A stretch of DNA of 64,000 nt from Mesorhizobium japonicum MAFF 303099 (GCF_000009625.1 NC_002678.2:5426001-5490000); one strand, 5' to 3'; shown: positions 9,200 through 18,876, counted from the stretch's first letter. Notes: generated by a model not told the origin, from the sequence alone. Made by a program: numbers and translations.

Positions 9200-9631
9200 T
9201 CAGAAGTGCTCGCCGACTCTGAAGGGGCCGATGCGCGTTCCCGCCGCGATCAGATAAGCGGTCGACCAGCCGATGAGGAGAAATCCGTTGACGCCCTCCA
9301 GCGCCGCCAGGACGCGCCAGCCATGGGCGGGAACCACGTCCCCATATCCGACCGTTGAAAAGGTGATGGTGGAAAAATAGAGCGCGGTCTCGAAGTCAGG
9401 CAAGACGCCGAGTTCAAGATACACGCCGGCCCACAGCCACACCTCGGCCGTGATGACGGCAAAGAGCCCCATGACGACGCTGATCATCGCAATCACTCGG
9501 CTGCGCCGGCCGTGCATGCGGAAGCGCGCCACGAGGTGCGCCATGGCGTGGGTGATCGCGATGAGGCCGAAGGTGTGGATGAGGACCGTCAGGCTGATGA
9601 CGATCGTGCCGGCGAACAAATTTATGACCAT
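9200..9631 (-). CDS. two-helix potassium channel family protein
   Basis: Small inner-membrane protein of 143 residues with hydrophobic segments near residues 5-28, 45-70 and 108-130 and the K+ selectivity filter TVGYGD in STITFSTVGYGDVVP before the last helix. This is the ion-trans-2 pore domain without an attached regulatory (RCK) domain. It is convergent with hemN (12 bp between stops) and has no functional partner in sight. Transport of K+ is inferred from the filter. Confidence 0.85.
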   Translation of the reverse strand: MVINLFAGTIVISLTVLIHTFGLIAITHAMAHLVARFRMHGRRSRVIAMISVVMGLFAVITAEVWLWAGVYLELGVLPDFETALYFSTITFSTVGYGDVVPAHGWRVLAALEGVNGFLLIGWSTAYLIAAGTRIGPFRVGEHF

Positions 9632-9798
9632 ATGCTGATCGTAGCGGCGCCGCGGTGCCTTTCATCGTGCAAGATCAAACCGATGGAGGATGAGAACCGA
9701 AGCACGCGCTTCTTGCCGCCTGTCGGTTGTCCACGTGTCTGTTTTTCTGGTGCATTCCTTTCACCGAGGTAAAGGCGAAGCAGCCCGATGCGCCGACA

Positions 9799-10137
9799 TC
9801 ACATCTGAACGGCGCAGATCGTCGACCGCGTCAGGAATCGCTTCTCCCGACCATTGTCGAGCGAGAACATGCCGCCGCGACCAGGCACCACGTCGATGAT
9901 CAGATCGGTGTGCTTCCAGGCCTCGAATTGCGAAGCGCCGATGTAGAAGGGCGCGTCTTCGATGTGGCCGAGCAGTACATCGTGGTCGCCGACGATGAAG
10001 CCGGCGCGCGGATAGCACATGGGCGAAGAGCCGTCGCAGCAGCCGCCGGATTGGTGGAACAGCACCGGCCCATGTTCGGCAACGATCTCCGCGATCAGTT
10101 CGAGGGCGGCCGGCGTCGCCGTGACCTTTGCGTGCAT
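9799..10137 (-). CDS. DUF779 protein, partner of the aldehyde dehydrogenase
   Basis: Small cysteine-containing protein of 112 residues (HQSGGCCDGSSPMCYP) of the DUF779 family, whose members habitually sit beside acetaldehyde-type dehydrogenases. The ATG at 10137 was chosen because it gives the usual family start (MHAKVTATPAALELI); it lies 67 bp after the aldehyde dehydrogenase stop on the same strand, so the two are probably cotranscribed. Biochemical role unknown. Confidence 0.85.
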   Translation of the reverse strand: MHAKVTATPAALELIAEIVAEHGPVLFHQSGGCCDGSSPMCYPRAGFIVGDHDVLLGHIEDAPFYIGASQFEAWKHTDLIIDVVPGRGGMFSLDNGREKRFLTRSTICAVQM

Positions 10138-10204
10138 GGTCTTTCCGATCTCCAGTCTTGGGCGCGGCCCCTCGTGGAGCCGCGCCCGTCCGACAAAGAG
10201 CCGA

Positions 10205-11722
10205 TCAGAAGAAGCCGAGCTTCTTCGGGCTATAGCTGACAAGCATGTTCTTGGTCTGCTGATAGTGGTCGAGCATCATCTTGTGAGTCTCGCGGCCGAT
10301 GCCGGACTGCTTGTAGCCGCCGAAGGCCGCATGCGCCGGATAGGCGTGGTAACAGTTGGTCCAGACGCGGCCGGCCTGGATTGCGCGGCCGAAGCGATAG
10401 GCGCGGTTGCCGTCACGTGTCCAGACGCCGGCGCCAAGGCCGTAGAGCGTGTCGTTGGCAATGCTGAGCGCTTCGTCGTCGTCCTTGAAGGTCGTGACCG
10501 AAACCACCGGTCCGAAAATCTCTTCCTGGAAGATGCGCATCTTGTTGTGGCCCCTGAACACGGTCGGCTTGACGTAATAGCCGCCCGCCAGGTCGCCGGG
10601 CAGAACATTGCGGGCGCCGCCGGTCAGCACCTCGGCGCCTTCCTGGCGGCCGATGTCGATGTAGGACAGGATCTTTTCCAGCTGCTCCGACGAGGCCTGG
10701 GCGCCGATCATCGTCGCCGGGTCGAGCGGATCGCCCTGGACGATGGCTTCGACGCGCTTGAGGGCACGTTCCATGAACCTGTCGTAGATCGATTCATGGA
10801 TGAGCGCACGGCTCGGGCATGTGCAGACCTCCCCCTGGTTCAGCGCGAACATGACGAAGCCTTCGATGGCCTTGTCGAAGAAATCGTCGTCCTCGGCGAC
10901 GACGTCCTTGAAGAAGATGTTGGGCGACTTGCCGCCCAATTCCAGTGTGACGGGGATGAGGTTCTGGCTGGCATATTGCATGATCAGCCGGCCCGTCGTG
11001 GTCTCGCCGGTAAAGGCGATCTTGGCGATGCGCGGCGACGACGCGAGTGGCTTGCCGGCCTCGAGGCCGAAGCCGTTGACGATGTTGAGCACGCCTGGCG
11101 GCAGCAGATCGCCGATAAGATCGGCCCAGAGCAGGATGGCGGCCGGGGTCTGCTCGGCGGGCTTCAGCACCACGCAGTTGCCGGCCGCAAGCGCGGGCGC
11201 GAGCTTCCAGCATGCCATCAGCAGCGGGAAGTTCCAGGGAATGATCTGGCCAACCACGCCGAGCGGCTCATGGAAGTGATAGGCGACGGTATCGTCGTCG
11301 ATTTGCGAGAGGCTCCCCTCCTGGCCGCGCACGGCACTGGCGAAATAGCGGAAATGGTCGATGGCCAGAGGCAGGTCGGCGACGGTCGTTTCGCGGATCG
11401 GCTTGCCGTTGTCCCATGTTTCAGCGCAGGCGAGGAGATCGAGGTTCTCCTCCATGCGGTCGGCGATGCGGTTGAGAATAAGCGACCGCTCTGCCACGCT
11501 GGTGCGTCCCCAGGCGTCCTTGGCGGCATGGGCCGCGTCCAGAGCCGCCTCGATGTCGTCGGCATCCGAGCGCGCCACCTCGCACAGCAACTGACCGTTC
11601 ACCGGCGAGTGGTTCTCGAAGTAGCGGCCGGAGCGGGGTTCGGTCCATTTGCCGCCGATGAAATTGCCGTAACGCTTGTCGAAGGGCGCCTTGACCGGGC
11701 GTGAGAATTCAACCTTGTTCAT
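10205..11722 (-). CDS. NAD-dependent aldehyde dehydrogenase (ExaC/AcoD-like)
   Basis: Cytoplasmic aldehyde dehydrogenase of 505 residues, close in pattern to acetaldehyde or ethanol-oxidation dehydrogenases (ExaC, AcoD). Visible motifs are [21 protein letters not shown] (cofactor region), [13 protein letters not shown] (catalytic glutamate) and [11 protein letters not shown] (catalytic cysteine). The ATG at 11722 has GGGAGGAAG 5-13 nt upstream. It is followed by the DUF779 gene and preceded by an AcoR-like activator gene, the usual arrangement for an aldehyde-inducible operon. The true substrate is not readable from sequence. Confidence 0.92.
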   Translation of the reverse strand: MNKVEFSRPVKAPFDKRYGNFIGGKWTEPRSGRYFENHSPVNGQLLCEVARSDADDIEAALDAAHAAKDAWGRTSVAERSLILNRIADRMEENLDLLACAETWDNGKPIRETTVADLPLAIDHFRYFASAVRGQEGSLSQIDDDTVAYHFHEPLGVVGQIIPWNFPLLMACWKLAPALAAGNCVVLKPAEQTPAAILLWADLIGDLLPPGVLNIVNGFGLEAGKPLASSPRIAKIAFTGETTTGRLIMQYASQNLIPVTLELGGKSPNIFFKDVVAEDDDFFDKAIEGFVMFALNQGEVCTCPSRALIHESIYDRFMERALKRVEAIVQGDPLDPATMIGAQASSEQLEKILSYIDIGRQEGAEVLTGGARNVLPGDLAGGYYVKPTVFRGHNKMRIFQEEIFGPVVSVTTFKDDDEALSIANDTLYGLGAGVWTRDGNRAYRFGRAIQAGRVWTNCYHAYPAHAAFGGYKQSGIGRETHKMMLDHYQQTKNMLVSYSPKKLGFF

Positions 11723-11743
11723 GTGTCTTCCTCCCAAAGTTGA

Positions 11744-11760
11744 CGTCGCGGGATGCGACG
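11744..11760. promoter_or_regulatory. inverted repeat near the aldehyde dehydrogenase start
   Basis: CGTCGC-N5-GCGACG lies 22-38 bp upstream of the aldehyde dehydrogenase ATG. It resembles the stronger palindrome at 11828-11845 (shared GTCGC/GCGAC arms), so it may be a second, weaker operator. Spacer length differs by one base. Confidence 0.35.
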
Positions 11761-11827
11761 CTTGGGAAGAGACTTGCGATTTATGCTGCCAATGTCATCG
11801 CCCCGGAAACAGCTGGCGGGCCAGATG

Positions 11828-11845
11828 TGTCGCACAATTGCGACA
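11828..11845. promoter_or_regulatory. palindrome upstream of aldehyde dehydrogenase, likely activator site
   Basis: TGTCGCA-N4-TGCGACA is a perfect inverted repeat 106-123 bp upstream of the aldehyde dehydrogenase ATG and just past the end of the AcoR-like gene. That spacing is typical for an upstream activator site of a Fis-type-HTH regulator. Binding by the adjacent regulator is inferred. Confidence 0.55.
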
Positions 11846-11866
11846 GTCGTGTGAGGTTCCGAATGG

Positions 11867-12829
11867 TCAGTGCGACTTGTGAGCGTCCAGGCGGTTGAGC
11901 TTGCGGTGCAGCGTCGCGCGGCTGATGCCAAGCGCCTGAGCCGCCGCCGAGACATTTCCGTCCGCCCGGGCCAGCGCCCGTTGTAAAACACCGCGCTCAG
12001 CCTCGGCGAGGATTTCGGGGCCAGTCCAGCCAAGCAGATCGGCCGCTGGCATCGGCTTGTCGAGACACTGCTGGGTGATTCCAAGCGCGATGCGAGCCTG
12101 TCGAGTCGCGCCGACCACCAGGTCGTCGCTATCTACGGCGATCAGTGCACCGGAGCCTTTGTCGGCCACCGGGGCCAGCAGAATGCGCGCCTTGGGGAAT
12201 GCCATTTTGAAGTTCTCTGCCTCGATCCGACGCGCCGCGTCGACAACGGCCAAAGAAATAAGGTTGGCAAAAGCTTCGGTCAGGTCAGCGCGGCAGGAAG
12301 AAACGTCAAGCGCGGCCACAAGATCTCCCTGGTGATCGTAGATAGGAGCCGTGGTGCAGCTGAGGCCCGTATTGCGCGTGTGGAAATGCTGGTCGCGGTG
12401 GATCGTCAGCGCGCGCTGTTCGACCAGACAGGTGCCGATACCGTTGGTGCCCTCGCTTTGTTCGTTCCACACGGAGCCAGTCCACAAGCCCCAGGAATGA
12501 AAAGTCTCGTCATCCACAGGCGCGCCGCGCCGTTCGACCGGCACGCCGTCACGATCGGCGAGGAGGACACAGCACCCAACGCCGCCCACCGCAAGATAGA
12601 GCCGGTCCAGACTCGATTGGGCGGCCCGGACGAGTGGTTCGATGCGTTGTCGGGCCCGCCCCAGTTCCGTCTCCGTGAGGTAGCGTGGTGGACTGCGGTC
12701 GGCTGGATCGAGCCGATGCAAATTGCAAGACCGTCGCCAAGATGCGACCAGCGCGGACTTCGCCGCCGCATCTGATGCGATCGCGGCCTGAATGCGGTCA
12801 GCGTGATGACCGAATAGGTCCCCGCCCAT
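11867..12829 (-). CDS. AcoR-like regulator: GAF plus Fis-type HTH, no AAA+ domain
   Basis: Transcription regulator of 320 residues. Residues about 55-200 form a GAF sensor domain (EGTNGIGTCLVEQRALTIHRDQHF is the typical AcoR stretch) and the last 45 residues a Fis-type helix-turn-helix (NVSAAAQALGISRATLHRKL). The sigma54-interacting AAA+ module expected between them in AcoR is absent, replaced by about 70 residues without Walker motifs. The ATG at 12829 has GGGAGG 5 nt upstream. It lies directly upstream of the aldehyde dehydrogenase on the same strand and presumably controls it, but not by standard sigma54 activation. Confidence 0.85.
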   Translation of the reverse strand: MGGDLFGHHADRIQAAIASDAAAKSALVASWRRSCNLHRLDPADRSPPRYLTETELGRARQRIEPLVRAAQSSLDRLYLAVGGVGCCVLLADRDGVPVERRGAPVDDETFHSWGLWTGSVWNEQSEGTNGIGTCLVEQRALTIHRDQHFHTRNTGLSCTTAPIYDHQGDLVAALDVSSCRADLTEAFANLISLAVVDAARRIEAENFKMAFPKARILLAPVADKGSGALIAVDSDDLVVGATRQARIALGITQQCLDKPMPAADLLGWTGPEILAEAERGVLQRALARADGNVSAAAQALGISRATLHRKLNRLDAHKSH

Positions 12830-13056
12830 GCTATCCTCCCAATCCCGACTCTTCTCCCGCACCAAGTCAGCTGCACGACAAGCCTACGCTGCCATCGCGC
12901 CTGCTTTTCCGCTCTCAATCATCACACTGTCAATTCGTCGGAAGAACTAGAAGGGAGCGTCTTCTGTCCTCATCCGGCGGCGATTGGGCTAGCCGGCAGA
13001 CGTCCGGTGCCGGAACGTCCTCTCAACCATACCTGTCACTTGTGGTCCCTTAAAAT

Positions 13057-13773
13057 ATGCTGGCGGGCCATACATTGATCGAAAGCAAAAACGACCACCA
13101 AAGCCGCCGCAATTGCGAATTCCGGCGGGCGATTGCAGCGGCGGGGCGCTGTCGCCGCGTCTATGGCGGAGCACTCCCACTTCTTGCAAGCAGTGTTCCA
13201 ATGTCAGTCCGAATGGACACCCGGCATCGACAAAAACAGGCGCTTGCGCAAACCGCCGCGACAATGATCGAGCCTGGAGAATTCATATTTCTGGACAGCG
13301 GTAGCACCAATCTGGCGCTGATCGATTTCTTGCCGAAAGGCTACGATCTGACCTTGGCCACCAATTCCATAGATATTGCCGGCGCAGCGCTGCGAGGACA
13401 GGACCTGAAACTCATTATGCTCGGCGGGACAGTCGATCTTGCTGTCGGCGGTTGCGTCGATGCCACGGCTATAGGTAGTCTTGCGCAGATGAACATCGAC
13501 AGATCCTTTATCGGCGTCTGTTCGGTTTCTCCAACATTCGGCCTTAGTGCATTCGACATTGCTGACGCTACCTTCAAGCGGGCTCTGGTGGCGGCCAGCG
13601 GATATACTATCGCCCTGGCTACGACGGATAAGCTAGAGGTGAGAGCGCCGCACCGCGTATCCGAGATAAATGAGATCGACTGTCTAGTCCTCGAGCACGA
13701 TGCGCCAATAAGCCATCTCGACGATCTAGTGCGAGCCGGAGCCAGCATTGTAAAAGCCCTTCAGCCTTTCTGA
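13057..13773 (+). pseudogene. DeoR-family regulator lacking its N-terminal HTH
   Basis: The open frame encodes the C-terminal effector domain of a DeoR-type sugar-phosphate sensor (IEPGEFIFLDSGSTNLALIDFL, TLATNSIDIA, LIMLGGTVD, FIGVCSV), preceded by GRCRRVYGGALP, which matches the end of the usual N-terminal domain (RVHGGA). The winged-helix residues that should come before it are not present in this or the neighbouring frames, so the DNA-binding half appears to be lost. The first 40 codons read as non-homologous sequence. It may once have controlled the sugar genes that follow. A functional stand-alone sensor is possible but less likely. Confidence 0.65.
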
Positions 13774-14079
13774 CGCCAACTGCACGGCCTATATTCCATC
13801 TGACACCGTCTCGATCCGCTCTTCGGTGAAGCCTGTTGCGCAGCAACGTCAGTTCAAGCTCGTGCCCAGCACTTGGGCAAACCGTCTGATCCGAAGCGCG
13901 TTCTGTGATGGGGCCGATTTTCGTTTCAGTGAACCAGACGCTCATGCCCGAGGGTTTTCGGTGACCGGCACCCGTCCCGTGATCGTCGGGGCCTGGCCAT
14001 GCGCGCCGACGGGACTGAACATCTGGGCGTTGTGGATGGCCCGAGCTTGCCGAAAATTCCCTCTGCCAACTCAATGCGC
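13774..14079. other. 306 bp between DeoR remnant and truncated phosphatase
   Basis: No recognisable gene, repeat or RNA in either strand. Both neighbouring genes are damaged and point towards this stretch, so it may be the scar of a deletion. Confidence 0.4.
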
Positions 14080-14799
14080 TCATTTATTGTGGCTGCTGAG
14101 ACAATAGCAGTGGCGATTGTCAGGTCGCATTAGAGAGAGCCAAGTTCGCTCGCCGGCCGAACAAACTCGGCATTGGATGTCCGAGTCGTCACAGACGATC
14201 TGCCCGGCCGCCAGCATCGCGAAGGCATAGCACTCGCCGCCGTAGCGGGTCATCAGCGCGGCATCCTTAAGACGGGCGAAGTTGATGTCGGGGAAATCCG
14301 GAAACCTGTCGGGTGAATTGGTATGAAGGATCGCGGTGGCCAACGAGCCCGCAGCCTTCGTCTGCAGCCGGCTCGAGCCTGATGCGCCACCTGTCCACGC
14401 CTCGGTCCCGGTGGCCCAAAACCGTTCGCCGGTAAAGGGCTGGCTCATCATGCCCATGCAGGCCTTTCCATCGACCGTCAGGCCGATAAGGGTGCCCCAG
14501 ACGGGAATGCCGCAGATGAATGGCCGGGTGCCGTCGATCGGGTCGATGATCCATTTGACGGGTCCCTGGCCGCTTTCGCCAAACTCCTCGCCAAGCACCG
14601 CATGGTCCGGGAATTCTCCCGAGATCAGCGCGCGGATGACCTGTTCCGCCTTCTTGTCGGCAATCGTCACCGGGTCGAAGCGATAACCCGGTTTCACCTT
14701 CTCCTCGACCTCGATCGGCTTGCGATAGTAGGCCAGGGCAACGTTCGCGGCTGCATCCGCAAGCCGATGGAAGAAGGAGATGTCTGGCAGATTGTGCAT
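14080..14799 (-). pseudogene. inositol-monophosphatase/HisN-like phosphatase, C-terminally truncated
   Basis: Magnesium-dependent phosphatase of the inositol monophosphatase family. The first about 200 residues carry the metal-binding motifs: GEEFGES around 70 and WIIDPIDGTRPFICGIPVWG around 83-102, then RYGGECYAFAMLAAGQI near 185-200. After that the expected WDxAA-type C-terminal motif is replaced by an unrelated basic tail ending at 239. The missing helix and second metal motif suggest loss of activity. It lies 46 bp downstream of the sugar isomerase on the same strand and probably belonged to one sugar-catabolic operon. Confidence 0.7.
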
Positions 14800-14844
14800 G
14801 GCGTTCCACTTGTCGGTTGGGGCAGGTAGCTGGGGATGAGGTCG

Positions 14845-15724
14845 TCAGGCGCCGACAAGGTCCCGCATCAGCGCGTTGAGGCTGCGGGCCACGTCATAGC
14901 TGTTTTCCTGATGCTGCCGCCGGCAGAACAGCTCGCAGCTCCACCAGCCGTCATAGCCGGTCGACTTTACCGCATCGACCCACTCCTTGAGGTTCAGCAC
15001 GCCGTTTCCCGTTGGCACGTCCCTCAGCATGTTCTCGTCAGGGACGCCGCCGGCATAGGCGAGGGAATCGCAGATGTGGACACCGTAGATAATGTCTTTG
15101 TGCAGCCGGGCGATGTGCTTGGGCGTGTCACCGGACGTGTAGCAGTGCCAGAAGTCGATCACGAGCCGGATATTGTCGCGATTGGCGATCTCGATTGTCC
15201 GAAGCTGCCTGTCGATCGTGTTGAGCGGCGTCCAGGACAGGGCCTCCAGGTAGATCAGCAGCCCATACTGTGCCGCAAGGTCGGCGACCGCTGCCAGATT
15301 TGAAGCGGTGAGATCGATCTGCGTCTCGAGCGGCAGACCGACGACACCGCGGCAAAGGGCCGGGGGTCGCGGCGGCGGAAGCGTCATTCAGAGCTTTCAG
15401 GCTGAGCGGGCCAGTAATGACCTGCACGCCCTTTATGCCGGCGCTGGCGGCAAGCTGAAACAGGCAGTCGGCTTCGCGCATCAGCGCGGCCCTGCCCTCA
15501 CCCTGGCGCTCGATGTCGACAAGGAAGCCCGTCCCCGGCACGTACACGCCGTCAAAGGCCTTGTTCAGATCCTTGGCCGTGAAGCCGGCATCCAGGAAAG
15601 CGCGCATCTTGGCGGCCGAGACTTCCAGCCCATCGAACCCGATCTTGCGAACGATGTCGAGATCGATGGCGAGCGTGGAATGCCGGGCGGCAAGCGAGTG
15701 GAACAGGATGGGATTGCTTTTCAT
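14845..15724 (-). pseudogene. sugar phosphate isomerase/epimerase, frameshifted
   Basis: Xylose-isomerase-like TIM-barrel protein. The N-terminal half (MKSNPILFHSLAARHSTL to GVQVITGPLSLKALNDASAA) and the C-terminal half (VVGLPLETQIDLTASNL to RSLNALMRDLVGA, with metal-ligand regions IYLEALSW, LVIDFWHC and GVHICDS) are in different frames. The shift lies at about 15340-15365. Together they would give a normal protein of roughly 290 residues. It follows the Gfo/Idh gene on the same strand. A sequencing error in the GC-rich stretch is the alternative to a real mutation. Confidence 0.75.
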
Positions 15725-15766
15725 CATGACTCCCTGCCGAGGGCAGCATCGTTGGATTGGATGGCG

Positions 15767-16834
15767 CTAGCCTTGAATGGGAACCGTACGGCGCTTTTTC
15801 GCGGACATGGCGACGGCTTCGACAGTTCGCAGGGCAATAACACTGTCAGTGCCCTGCGATAACCAGGACGGCGTTTGGCCGCGCGTATTGGCAAATTCTC
15901 TAACGGTTGCTAGGTGGACATCGTGGTCGCGAACGGGGACAGCTTCGTTCCTGCCATCTGCTCGTCGCATCAGCGTCCCCGACGTGCGGCCATTCAGCGT
16001 GCCTTGCGCAATCAGGGCACCTCTATCGCCCGCCACGAGCACCATGCTTTCGATGTCGGCGGTCCTGAAGCTTTCATGGGCCTGAAAAAGGCTTCCATCG
16101 CTGAGCCGGAGTATATAGGTCGCTTGGCTCGGCACCATTTTTTCCGATGTGATCAGAGCAGTGGCCTCTACCGGTTCCGCACCGGTCAGGAAACGCGCCA
16201 GGTCGATGTTCTCGACGGAGACGTCGAGGTAAATTCCGCTACCATCGTTGAAGTCCCGGGCGCTTCGGTTGGGCGGGGCCTGATAGGGTCCTCCACGTAT
16301 CAACACGATCGATTGAACCGCGCCGATGTCGCCATCCCGTACCAACCGCCGCATCGTTTGATGGATAGTCGATGCCCGCAAGCGCTGATTGACCACCAGC
16401 GACGCCCGCGCTCCCCGGCATAGCTCTACCAATGCGCTGGCCGTCTTGCTGGTGCAGGAAATCGGCCCGTCGCACAGAATATGTTTGCCCGCACCGGCTG
16501 CCGCGGTGATGTAGTGCGGCCGGCGCTTGAGACTGGCGCTGATATAGGCGAACCCGACCGATGGATCCTGCAGAACAGGTCCAAGCTCGGTCGTCGAATG
16601 CGGAATGCCAAGATCCTCGGCGAAATGGTCGGCATCCCTCTTGCTTCTGCTCACCACCCACAGCGGCGAATGGCCGACCGATCGGATTGCCTCGACCACC
16701 AGCTCCGTAGCGATGGTTCCGGTCCCCATGAAGGACCAACCCACCTTGGCGCCTGCTGCCACTGAAACATCCCTCCCGGCTAAACCTTGCAAACTATGGA
16801 GCCCGCTTGCGTCGCGATCAATTTCGCATCCCAT
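15767..16834 (-). CDS. Gfo/Idh/MocA-family oxidoreductase
   Basis: NAD(P)-dependent sugar or cyclitol dehydrogenase of 355 residues. The N-terminal Rossmann fold starts VGWSFMGTGTIATELV and is followed by LWVVSRSKRDADHFAEDLGI; HYITAAAGAGKHILCDGPIS is a variant of the family EKP-motif region in which the lysine-proline is replaced by GPI, so catalysis may be altered. The ATG at 16834 has GAAGG 6 nt upstream and avoids overlap with the divergent regulator. It heads a minus-strand set with the sugar isomerase and the phosphatase. Substrate unknown. Confidence 0.82.
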   Translation of the reverse strand: MGCEIDRDASGLHSLQGLAGRDVSVAAGAKVGWSFMGTGTIATELVVEAIRSVGHSPLWVVSRSKRDADHFAEDLGIPHSTTELGPVLQDPSVGFAYISASLKRRPHYITAAAGAGKHILCDGPISCTSKTASALVELCRGARASLVVNQRLRASTIHQTMRRLVRDGDIGAVQSIVLIRGGPYQAPPNRSARDFNDGSGIYLDVSVENIDLARFLTGAEPVEATALITSEKMVPSQATYILRLSDGSLFQAHESFRTADIESMVLVAGDRGALIAQGTLNGRTSGTLMRRADGRNEAVPVRDHDVHLATVREFANTRGQTPSWLSQGTDSVIALRTVEAVAMSAKKRRTVPIQG

Positions 16835-16901
16835 TGAAGTCCTTCTCACTTCGGCGTAGTCGTAGCGTCTAGTTGCTTCATATTTGCTGGAGAAGCCTGC
16901 G

Positions 16902-17723
16902 GTGACGTATATTGGCGAGAACACTGGCGCGTTGGCGGCCAATCTCAGAACCTTGTGTGACCAGCACGGCTCGGTTGCCGCAGTCTGTCGCAAGATCAAC
17001 GTCAATCGCCAGCAGTTCAACAAATATCTTTCCGGGGTTCATGTTCCGTCGGCAGCCAACATCCGGATAATCGCCAACTATTTCGGGTTGAGCGTGCCCA
17101 TCCTTTTCTCGGACCCAGAAGAATTCCGGACGCTCGTGGATGGAAATTTCTTTCATGCCATGACAACGGCTCGGCAATTGCCCGAGTTTTCGCGGTTTAT
17201 TTCCAGTATGATCGTCGAGAACAATTCGCAGGACAACGAAATAGCCGGTATCTATGACCGCTATCAGTTCTCATCGATCTACAAGGGATTTGTCCTCAAA
17301 TCCGCATTCTGCATTTACAGGAACCGGGAGTTTTTGCAGCACTATTACGTCGAGCGATTCCCAAGTTTCGATACGCCTCGAAAGACCGAGTACATCTTTA
17401 AATATTACGGCTTCTGCTTTCCACTTGCCGATCGACTGTTCACTGCCGATTTCGAGGGCATTCAGTGCAACGAACTCACGTTTGGCGTCTATGCTCAGGT
17501 GAAGCGCAATGCCAAGCGGTTCATGTTCGGCATTTCCAGCGGTATCGCCGCCAACGTTTTTCGCCAGCCGTACTCGACCAAAGTGGCGCTGCATTACCGT
17601 GGGCCAGGCCTACTGCGCCGGGAGCATCTCAAGGCTCTGACGGTCATGGATCGCAACGACCCGGCAATCCCCCGCGAGGCGCTGCAATATCTGGGGGACG
17701 GGCTGGATATGATCCAGATGTGA
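16902..17723 (+). CDS. XRE-type helix-turn-helix transcription regulator
   Basis: Regulator of 273 residues with an N-terminal HTH (LAANLRTLCDQHGSVAAVCRKINVNRQQFNKYLSG, residues about 10-50) and a long C-terminal domain rich in aromatic residues that I do not recognise as a named sensor. The GTG at 16902 is preferred because GGAGAAG lies 5-11 nt upstream; an in-frame TTG at 16884 is the alternative. It is divergent from the Gfo/Idh gene across only 67 bp, so it probably controls that operon and perhaps the TPP-enzyme operon downstream. Confidence 0.75.
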   Translation: MTYIGENTGALAANLRTLCDQHGSVAAVCRKINVNRQQFNKYLSGVHVPSAANIRIIANYFGLSVPILFSDPEEFRTLVDGNFFHAMTTARQLPEFSRFISSMIVENNSQDNEIAGIYDRYQFSSIYKGFVLKSAFCIYRNREFLQHYYVERFPSFDTPRKTEYIFKYYGFCFPLADRLFTADFEGIQCNELTFGVYAQVKRNAKRFMFGISSGIAANVFRQPYSTKVALHYRGPGLLRREHLKALTVMDRNDPAIPREALQYLGDGLDMIQM

Positions 17724-17766
17724 GGCGTGTAGCCTTCGGCGGACGCAAAAAGGTCCGAAATGACGC

Positions 17767-18483
17767 TCAGGGATGCAGTTCGATCGCCAGCCAGACCGAA
17801 TCCGTATCGGCATAGTAGCGATGCCAGGGATAGGTCCATTGGTTTTCGCCCGTCACCCGGCAGAATGGATCGTGCGAATAGCCGATCGGCATTACCACGT
17901 CCTCATAGATCGTGGACGCCGCCCGTTCCCGGAACTTCTGCATGCGGCCGCTGCCGTGGATCTGGGTATGAGTTTCCAGGAACCGATGCTCATTGTGGAT
18001 GAAGCAGTCCGTATCGCCCGGCGACCACCATAGATTGAGTTTCAGCCTGAAGGTCTGCGGTGCCTCCGCTGCGCGACGCTCATTGGTGAACACATAGGGA
18101 TCGGTGGTTACCGTGCCGATCTCGTCCTGGGGTGAAATGAAAAGCGGCGTGTCGCGCGGGAAACTCTTGATGCGGTTGCCGAGCCAGTCCCAGCCGCGGA
18201 ACATGCAGCCGCCGAGATTGACGGCATTCTTTACCCTGAGAATGGCTGCACGCTCCGCCGATTTGATGCGTCCGCCCTTCAGCTGGGTGGATTTCCAGGC
18301 AGGGACAACCGCGGGATGCTCATCGCCGGTAATCATGGGCCAGGGCCCGAGGTTGACGACGACGGCGTCCTCGACGTCATATTCGACGACGTTCTCGACG
18401 AGCATGGCGAAAATGAAGTCGTCGGCGAACGATAGGTCTCTGGCCTGGTTCTTCATCATCGTATCTGGTGCATGAATTGTCAT
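17767..18483 (-). CDS. hypothetical protein, possible cupin fold
   Basis: Unrecognised protein of about 238 residues. Near the C-terminus it has a histidine/glutamate pattern (HNEHRFLETHTQIHGSG, then YEDVVMPIGYSHDPF and WHRYYADTDSVWLAIEL) that resembles a cupin metal site; an upstream half (AVVVNLGPWPMITGDEHPAVVPAW) may be a second, degenerate cupin. The start is uncertain: ATG 18483 and 18561 are both possible and neither has a strong ribosome site. It is convergent with the XRE regulator (43 bp) and divergent from the TPP-enzyme operon, so it likely belongs to the same sugar locus. Confidence 0.6.
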   Translation of the reverse strand: MTIHAPDTMMKNQARDLSFADDFIFAMLVENVVEYDVEDAVVVNLGPWPMITGDEHPAVVPAWKSTQLKGGRIKSAERAAILRVKNAVNLGGCMFRGWDWLGNRIKSFPRDTPLFISPQDEIGTVTTDPYVFTNERRAAEAPQTFRLKLNLWWSPGDTDCFIHNEHRFLETHTQIHGSGRMQKFRERAASTIYEDVVMPIGYSHDPFCRVTGENQWTYPWHRYYADTDSVWLAIELHP

Positions 18484-18876
18484 GAGACCAACAAGCCACA
18501 CGGGCATAGCCGGCGGAAGTGCGCGGATCGATGAATTAATTCGCAGGATGACGTCGGACATGCGTCATATTGCGTCGCTTCGACCGTCGAGCCCCGGTGC
18601 TCCTACTGTCGGCACGGCGTGTCACGATAGTCGATGTCGAATGCGGTTAGCCCGTTATCCTTCTGATCGTTTGGCGTAAGAGCTGATCGGCCGAACGGGT
18701 TTGATGCACTTATTCTCGAATGGTGCGTCATCTCGCGTCAAGGAAACGCATTCTGCGAACTTGTCACAAGCCCTCGATTGTCTGCCTACTTGCGCTATCA
18801 CCGAGGGCCGGCTTTCAGGGACCCTCATCTTGAGCCCGCTTGAGGCAAAAGAGCAAAAATCAGAGGGTCGATAGAG
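18484..18876. promoter_or_regulatory. divergent promoter region ahead of the TPP-enzyme operon
   Basis: About 390 bp between the cupin-like gene and the TPP enzyme. It holds a small palindrome CTTGTCACAAG near 18759 and a GAGGG ribosome site before the ATG at 18877, but no convincing -35/-10 pair that I can defend. It is the likely promoter and operator of the 18877-31252 run. Confidence 0.4.

Noticed and set aside
10019..11704. 561-codon open frame on the plus strand
   Set aside because: Antisense to the aldehyde dehydrogenase, with shadow-type composition.
11765..11800. Sigma54 -24/-12 promoter before the aldehyde dehydrogenase
   Set aside because: The minus strand has TTGGCAGCATAAATCGCA, but the GG-to-GC spacing is one base too long and the adjacent regulator lacks the AAA+ domain.
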